A DNA stretch of 64,000 bases, taken from assembly GCA_024760905.1 (NCBI GenBank), contig CM045751.1, positions 7,661,001-7,725,000 on the forward strand, written 5' to 3'. The DNA is from Plotosus lineatus. Taxonomy: Eukaryota; Chordata; Actinopteri; Siluriformes; Plotosidae. Position numbers and translations under genes: made by a program. The notes beneath the pieces were generated by a model. The model was not told the origin of the DNA. It worked only from the letters and a program-made list of their open reading frames with translations, and did not search any database. Of this stretch, positions 59,002 to 64,000 are shown one piece after another. Numbering within the stretch: position 1 is the first letter of the stretch; every line of letters starts with the position of its first letter.

Positions 59002-60131
59002 CCCATCCTGCCCTCATGGCGGAGGAACGGGTCTGACACTGATATCCGCCTGGCCTCTTTTTGACTTATGCCTTTCTTTCTGTCGCAATTCTTCCAGTTA
59101 AAGGGAGAAACATGGCACCTAAATCACTTGCATATGGAGCCACAACAATGTCAGACAATGCAGAAAACATCAGGGCAGAGATTCTAAAAATGAAGCTAGC
59201 CTGCATGTACTATAATAAAAGTAATATTTCGCTGAAATCTCAGACCCATGGGAGCGTCACTGAAAAAAATACAACAACAAAAACGTCTTCTCAGTAATGG
59301 GGTACGAGTTGGCAGAATCATGAGTGTCCGTGAACCTTGTGTGATACTGGTATTTCATAGTCATACAGTATACTTTTGTGCTAATTGTGTCTCATTGTAT
59401 ACGACTTTCTCATTAAGAATTACATTAAATTTAACATCTCGAGCACATGATCTGACTGTGCTTTATTTTTATGTTTACCCATTCTGTTTTCGCTCTTTGC
59501 TGAAAACCTAATTTTTCCCAGTGGGGCAGTAAAGTTTGATTGATGTGCTATACTTGTCAGCAATTAATAGCTGGTCTTTGGTACAGTTGATGGCGAGATC
59601 CCCTTGCATTTCCCTTTATCCCTTCTGTGTTCCTTTTGATTAGCGCACGCTTACAATCCACTTATCTGGAGCCTTTTGATCTCATCACATCAAAGAGATT
59701 TAGTGAAGGATCACTTTCACCAAAGAGACAGGGAAGCAGTGATCCAATCATTAGAAACAGGTGAAGGACCCCAGCACCTCTGATCAGTCAGAGGCTTTAA
59801 ACAATTAACCTACTTCAATGCTTTTAAAAACATCTGTCAACGTAGCATCACCATCTTCTTGGCCAGTCTGAGTGAGAGGAGGAACTGGACTTCACTTTAA
59901 TCCAGTCACCAGATCTTGTGTGAAATAACAACAAGAAAAAAAAAATACAAGTTGCCTCAGTGTGTGTTATGGCAGACGACTTTCCCTGCAGGCTACAAAG
60001 GGTATTACCGGTGCCGATCATTATCAGTAGCATTTGAAGATAAATATAAAGAGATCTTTATTGAGAACTGTTGCATGAACAATAAAAATCTGTTTCGCAT
60101 CAATTATCAATTACATATACCTACACAATAC

Positions 60132-60184
<53 letters not shown>

Positions 60185-60649
60185 CAGTCGACATATATAC
60201 TGGATGTGTATATACGGTATATGTGTCTATACATACACATACGATATACACATACATTATATACACATATACCTTATACAGGGGCCGGGGTTATACAGGG
60301 GGCTGGGTGGGCTGAAGCCCCACCCACTTATTCTCAACCCGAAGAAATTTTTTAATTACAGTATATCTACTGACATCTCAAAAATATTTAAAATGTGTAG
60401 GTTATACAAGACTCATATAACCTACATGTACATCGTGTACCGTAAATGCTTATGTACCAAACATATCGTAATATAGTGGTTGCCTTCTAGGAAATGTACC
60501 GAAACATCGACACAAGAATATAAGCGCCGCCCTTGTCGGGTCTTGGTCCTTGGGTGCGTATACAAGTAAGAAAGGTGACAATCAGAACATCGCACACGCT
60601 TCGTTTTCCAAACCCAAGCAATGGGATTAGTGTTTCATGCATTCCTGCA

Positions 60650-60785
60650 TTCATTCGTTCATTCATTTTCTGTAACCACTTAATCCTAACTAGGGTCACG
60701 GGGCAGCTGGAGCCCATCCCAGCTGACTCTGGGTGAGAGCAGAGTACACCCTGGCCAGCTCGCCAGGCCATCGCAGGACGGAAAA
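60650..60785 (-). repeat. Type X SINE tail fragment
   Basis: In reverse: cctggcgagctggccagggt to taggattaagtggttacag. Interrupts the decayed L2 region. Confidence 0.65.
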
Positions 60786-60839
60786 AGCTATACTTGAGTC
60801 TGTTAGTTTTTGTTTTTAGTGTACTGTACCTTTTTCCGG

Positions 60840-62040
60840 TGTGGTGAGGAGAGAAAAGAAGGTGTCCAGGTTCTGTGGGGTCCCTGATAATTCCATCGGC
60901 TCTACTCTGAAGTCTGCCAGTGTAAATTTCAATGAAGGGTGGTAGTGTAGTACCACTTACCTCCTCTGCTGTCTTCAGCACGCGCTGTAAGGGCGTCCTG
61001 TCCTCTGCAGTACAGCGGCTAAACCACACCGTACAGCAGGAAGTCAGAAGGCTCTCTATGGCGGAGCGGTAAAGCTTTGTCAATAGGGGTCGGAGTAGAA
61101 GGGCTTGTTGGCGCTCTCTCAGGAAGTTCATCCTTTGTTGTGCTTTCTTTACTGGGTGGGAGATGTTTGGGGTCTAGATGAAGTCAGCAGAGATATGGAC
61201 CCCAAGAAACTTCAAGCCTTCCATTCTCTCTACCTCTTCTCCATCAATGTAGAGGGAAAAGTGTTCAGTTTGTTTTGATTTCCTGAAGTCGATTACCATC
61301 TTCTTGGTCATGGGTGTGTTGAGTTCCAGGTTATTGTTGGCACACCATCATCACGGATGCTGGGCCTCCTTCCATCAGACATATGATGGTGATGTTGTTG
61401 GTGATTTGACAATAGTGTTGCTGGTGTGAGTGGGGGAACAGTCGTGTATGAAGAAGGAGAAGAGGAGGTTGCTGAGAATACAGCCCTGTGGTGTTCCGGT
61501 GTTCAGGATGACAGTGGAGGAGGTTTGGTCCCCTATCCTGACGTTCTGAGATCTGTTTCTAAGGAGTGAGCTCCCGAGGCCCCGATTTCCCAATCTCGGA
61601 ACCAATTTATGTGGCTGGACTGTATTAAAAGATGATGGAGGTCAGGGCAACTGGGTGATAGTTGTTCAGACAGCTTTCTGTGCTCTTATAAGGCACTGGA
61701 ATGATGATGGCTGTCTTGAGCCAGGTGGGAACCATACACTGCAGTAGTGGGAGGGTAAAGATAGTGCTAAAAACTCCAAGTTGATCTGCACATGTATTAA
61801 GTACCCTAACTGTTGTTCGATTTGGGCAGTCGCTTTCCTGTCGTTGAGTCTGTGCAGGGTGCCTCTGATCTGGTGCTGCTGCAGTTGGATGGGTTTGTCG
61901 CGTGTCTCTGGAAGAGGAGGGCAGGTGCGAGTGAAGTGATATGTGAGCCCGAGATGTGGTAGGAAAGTGGATTTATAGGCATCTGGTGTGGTGTGGTGAT
62001 GTTGACTGGTCCAGCATGGAGTTTTTTCCCTCCTCGGAAA
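60840..62040 (-). pseudogene. Decayed L2/CR1-type LINE (reverse transcriptase remnants)
   Basis: Three broken frames in order on the minus strand resemble an L2-clade reverse transcriptase: a segment near 61690-61800 (LGVFSTIF-like and LPLLQC-like), NTGTPQGCILSNLLFSFFIHD at about 61430-61500 (RT core GxPQG motif), and the C-terminus LLTKLYRSAIESLLTSCCTVW with LKTAEEVSG and RLQSRADGIIRDPTEPGH near 60860-61080. Frameshifts and stops separate them, so it is dead. Confidence 0.75.
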
Positions 62041-62072
62041 ACTCACATTTTTGTAGAGTCTGTGCAGAACAG

Positions 62073-62420
62073 TGTAGTCGTGGTCAAGTGGTACAGGGCG
62101 CTGGATCGCTGATCCAAAGCTTGGGGGTTTGAGTCCCACTCTCCACAAGGTTGTCATTGCCCCCCCCCCCCCCCAGTGCAGCTAACTGGGTTATCAAAGG
62201 CCGGCCATGTCTCTCACTGTCTATGGTGTGAGGTTCATGTAAAAGAAACATTGCTGACATTCGACAAGAGTAGGCTGCAAAGCCGTCGGCTTGTTTCCGC
62301 CCTGCGATGGCCTGGAGAGCTGTCCAGGGTGTACTTGGCCCTCGCCCGGAGTTGGCTGGGATGGGCACCAGCCTCCCTGCGGCCCTAATTAGGATGAAGC
62401 GATTAAAGAAAATTAACTGA
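62073..62420 (+). repeat. SINE type A, X tail, full length
   Basis: gtagtcgtggtcaagtggta head, box B gggtttgagtcccac, poly-C, body and tail ctaattaggatgaagcgatt. Confidence 0.75.
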
Positions 62421-62431
62421 ACTGAAAATGA

Positions 62432-62470
<39 letters not shown>

Positions 62471-62751
62471 ACACACACGTGGAGCAGAGGGCTACTACAC
62501 ACTGATGCATCCAGCGAGCAATTGGGGGTTAGGTCCCTTGCTCAAGGACACTTCAGCCATGAATGTGGAGGAAGGGAAGGTGCAGCCCACTTTTCTAACC
62601 ATTAGGCTACAGTTGCCTCACAAACACTACATGCTTTGCTCATTGTTCTAACCACTACATCGTCTCCATCTTGTCCTTGAGGTTATCCCCACAACATCCT
62701 GAGCACTTCAAGCCACTTATCCTATCCTTAGGGTTCTAATTAGCATAGTCT

Positions 62752-62950
62752 AACCTTAGTGTAGTGGTTCGCGCCATTGCCTCACAGCAAGGTTCTAGCT
62801 TCAAAGCTTCTGGTTATGGCCTATGGAGTTTACATGTTCTCCCCGTGCCTGCTTATACGTACAAGCCAAAAACATGCAGAGCCCTCAAGTGCCACTAGAC
62901 GAGTGTGAATGGCTGTTTGTATGCATGTTAATCTAGCGAATGGTTCAGGG
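62752..62950 (+). repeat. SINE type B fragment
   Basis: gtgtagtggttcgcgccatt head and tatggagtttacatgttctc body; decayed. Confidence 0.55.
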
Positions 62951-63537
62951 TGACCTCTCTCATGATGTCAGCTGAATCCATCTGAAAATAGAGGGAGTAA
63001 ATTGTTCGATAGGAAATCATAAAAGTTTCTGCTATTTTTCTGATGTATGCTTTTTTCCCCCAATTGAACAATTTTGGTATTTTATGAAAAAAGAAGAAGA
63101 AGAAGGAATGCACTTGTGAATTCAGCAACTGCAAAAGAACCTACTTTGCTTTAAAGTGTTCCAGTTCATTTTAATGAGCTTCTTTTGAGTAATATGGGTC
63201 CAGCTCATTGTTTATTGTTTGTGTAATAGTTGTTCCTGCACATTTTAGGTTACCTTTCAAATCTTTTCATGTGACTGCTGACTTTTTTGAGTACCATCTT
63301 CATCATTATTGTCTCAGAGGGCAATCTTCGTGAAATCATGCCAGGCACCCCTCTCTGATATACCTCTCATATATCAATCCAGGTGTTCTGACAAGGATGT
63401 TCAGCTTCTCTGCTTTGACTCAATGACTCTTGAGCTCGAGAGCAACATAGGCCATCCTCTTAGGGAGGGGTGTGGCAATACTCCCCATCTACCCTGTCAA
63501 TTACTGGACATGGATGAGTTAACACCCCCACCCCCAC

Positions 63538-63580
<43 letters not shown>

Positions 63581-63702
63581 TTTATTTTATTTTTTCAACA
63601 CTTATATTTAGATCTTGATAGAATTTTATTTGATATACAGTAATGTAATACTGTATCCAGATGATTTCCCACCCTCTCAGTTCTGTTGAAACACCTTTTC
63701 TT

Positions 63703-64000
63703 CATTCATTAATTTTCTGAACCACTTAATCCTAATTCGGGTCACGGGGCCCATCTCTGCCGACTTAGGGCAAAGGCAGAGTACATCCTGGACAGCTCAC
63801 CAGGCCATCGCAGGGCATAAACATGCTGATGGCTATGCAGCTCGTCTTTATGAAAGTCAGCAATGGTTCTTTGACAGCCTCTCACCACAGACGGTGAGAG
63901 ACATGGCCGGTCTTTGATAACCCAGTTTGCTACCCTGGGGGGGGGGGACAGTAGTGACCACCCATTGATAGTGGGATTTGAACCCCCAACCTGGATCAGT
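63703..64000 (-). repeat. SINE type A, cut by the window edge
   Basis: In reverse: box B gggttcaaatcccac, body, and X tail cgaattaggattaagtgg at 63720-63740. Confidence 0.7.

Larger units (their letters stand above)
55416..64000. other. Region upstream of notum: no intact gene seen
   Basis: Contains SINEs, one TA-flanked transposon, an L2 remnant and microsatellites. Stretches 56360-57300 and 58220-60480 hold unique or unrecognised sequence with no supported exon. Confidence 0.55.

Noticed and set aside
58617..59039. 140-codon minus-strand frame
   Set aside because: Part of it is (CA)n translated as CVCV. The remaining FEELWNEVLDDKAIPNF stretch matches no family I know and has no clear splice sites; it may be a fragment of an unknown repeat.
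59061..59300. 78-codon plus-strand frame starting MTYAFLSV
   Set aside because: No recognisable domain, no splice context and no conservation evidence.
60487..61131. A 214-codon host gene
   Set aside because: Its first half is the C-terminus of an L2-type reverse transcriptase and its second half is a SINE tail in reverse.

Overview
The window is vertebrate nuclear DNA, almost certainly from a teleost fish. Its genes are split into short exons with GT...AG introns and encode vertebrate extracellular proteins. About half of the rest is fish-type interspersed repeats and long dinucleotide microsatellites. The species cannot be named from sequence alone. There is no bacterial, viral or organellar gene content.

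Two genes are present, both on the minus strand. (1) The 5' half of a collagen type XII alpha-1 gene (col12a1) runs from a non-coding first exon near 16.5-16.7 kb, through a signal-peptide exon at 14355-14433, to the window edge at base 1. Nine further coding exons give FN3 - linker - VWA - FN3 - VWA - FN3 (start), about 700 residues, with every exon joining in phase. (2) A complete notum gene (secreted Wnt palmitoleoyl-protein carboxylesterase) has 11 coding exons between 53486 and 33837. Their lengths sum to 1479 nt, giving 492 residues plus a stop. The Ser-Asp-His triad is present at residues 226, 333 and 382.

Layout: 1-16.7 kb col12a1; 16.7-33.5 kb intergenic, dense in SINEs, nested Tigger/pogo-like DNA transposons and AT/CA repeats; 33.8-53.5 kb notum; 53.5-54.1 kb probable notum promoter; 54.1-64 kb upstream DNA with a tandem segmental duplication, a TA-flanked transposon with an internal duplication, a decayed L2-like LINE and more SINEs. 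The two genes are not a pathway unit: collagen XII organises fibrillar matrix, and Notum delipidates Wnt ligands outside the cell.

Points that stand out: the first VWA domain of this collagen XII has lost its metal-binding (MIDAS) residues while the second keeps them; notum exon 7, an in-frame exon completing the nucleophile codon, sits behind a (TG)21 tract; natural Ser323 replaces a Cys of human NOTUM; two long inverted repeats (about 98 bp imperfect, 113 bp perfect) are present; and a tRNA-derived SINE family shares its 3' tail with an RTE-like LINE that is also in the window. All exon calls were made by eye from reading frame, splice consensus and remembered family sequences; no alignment was run.
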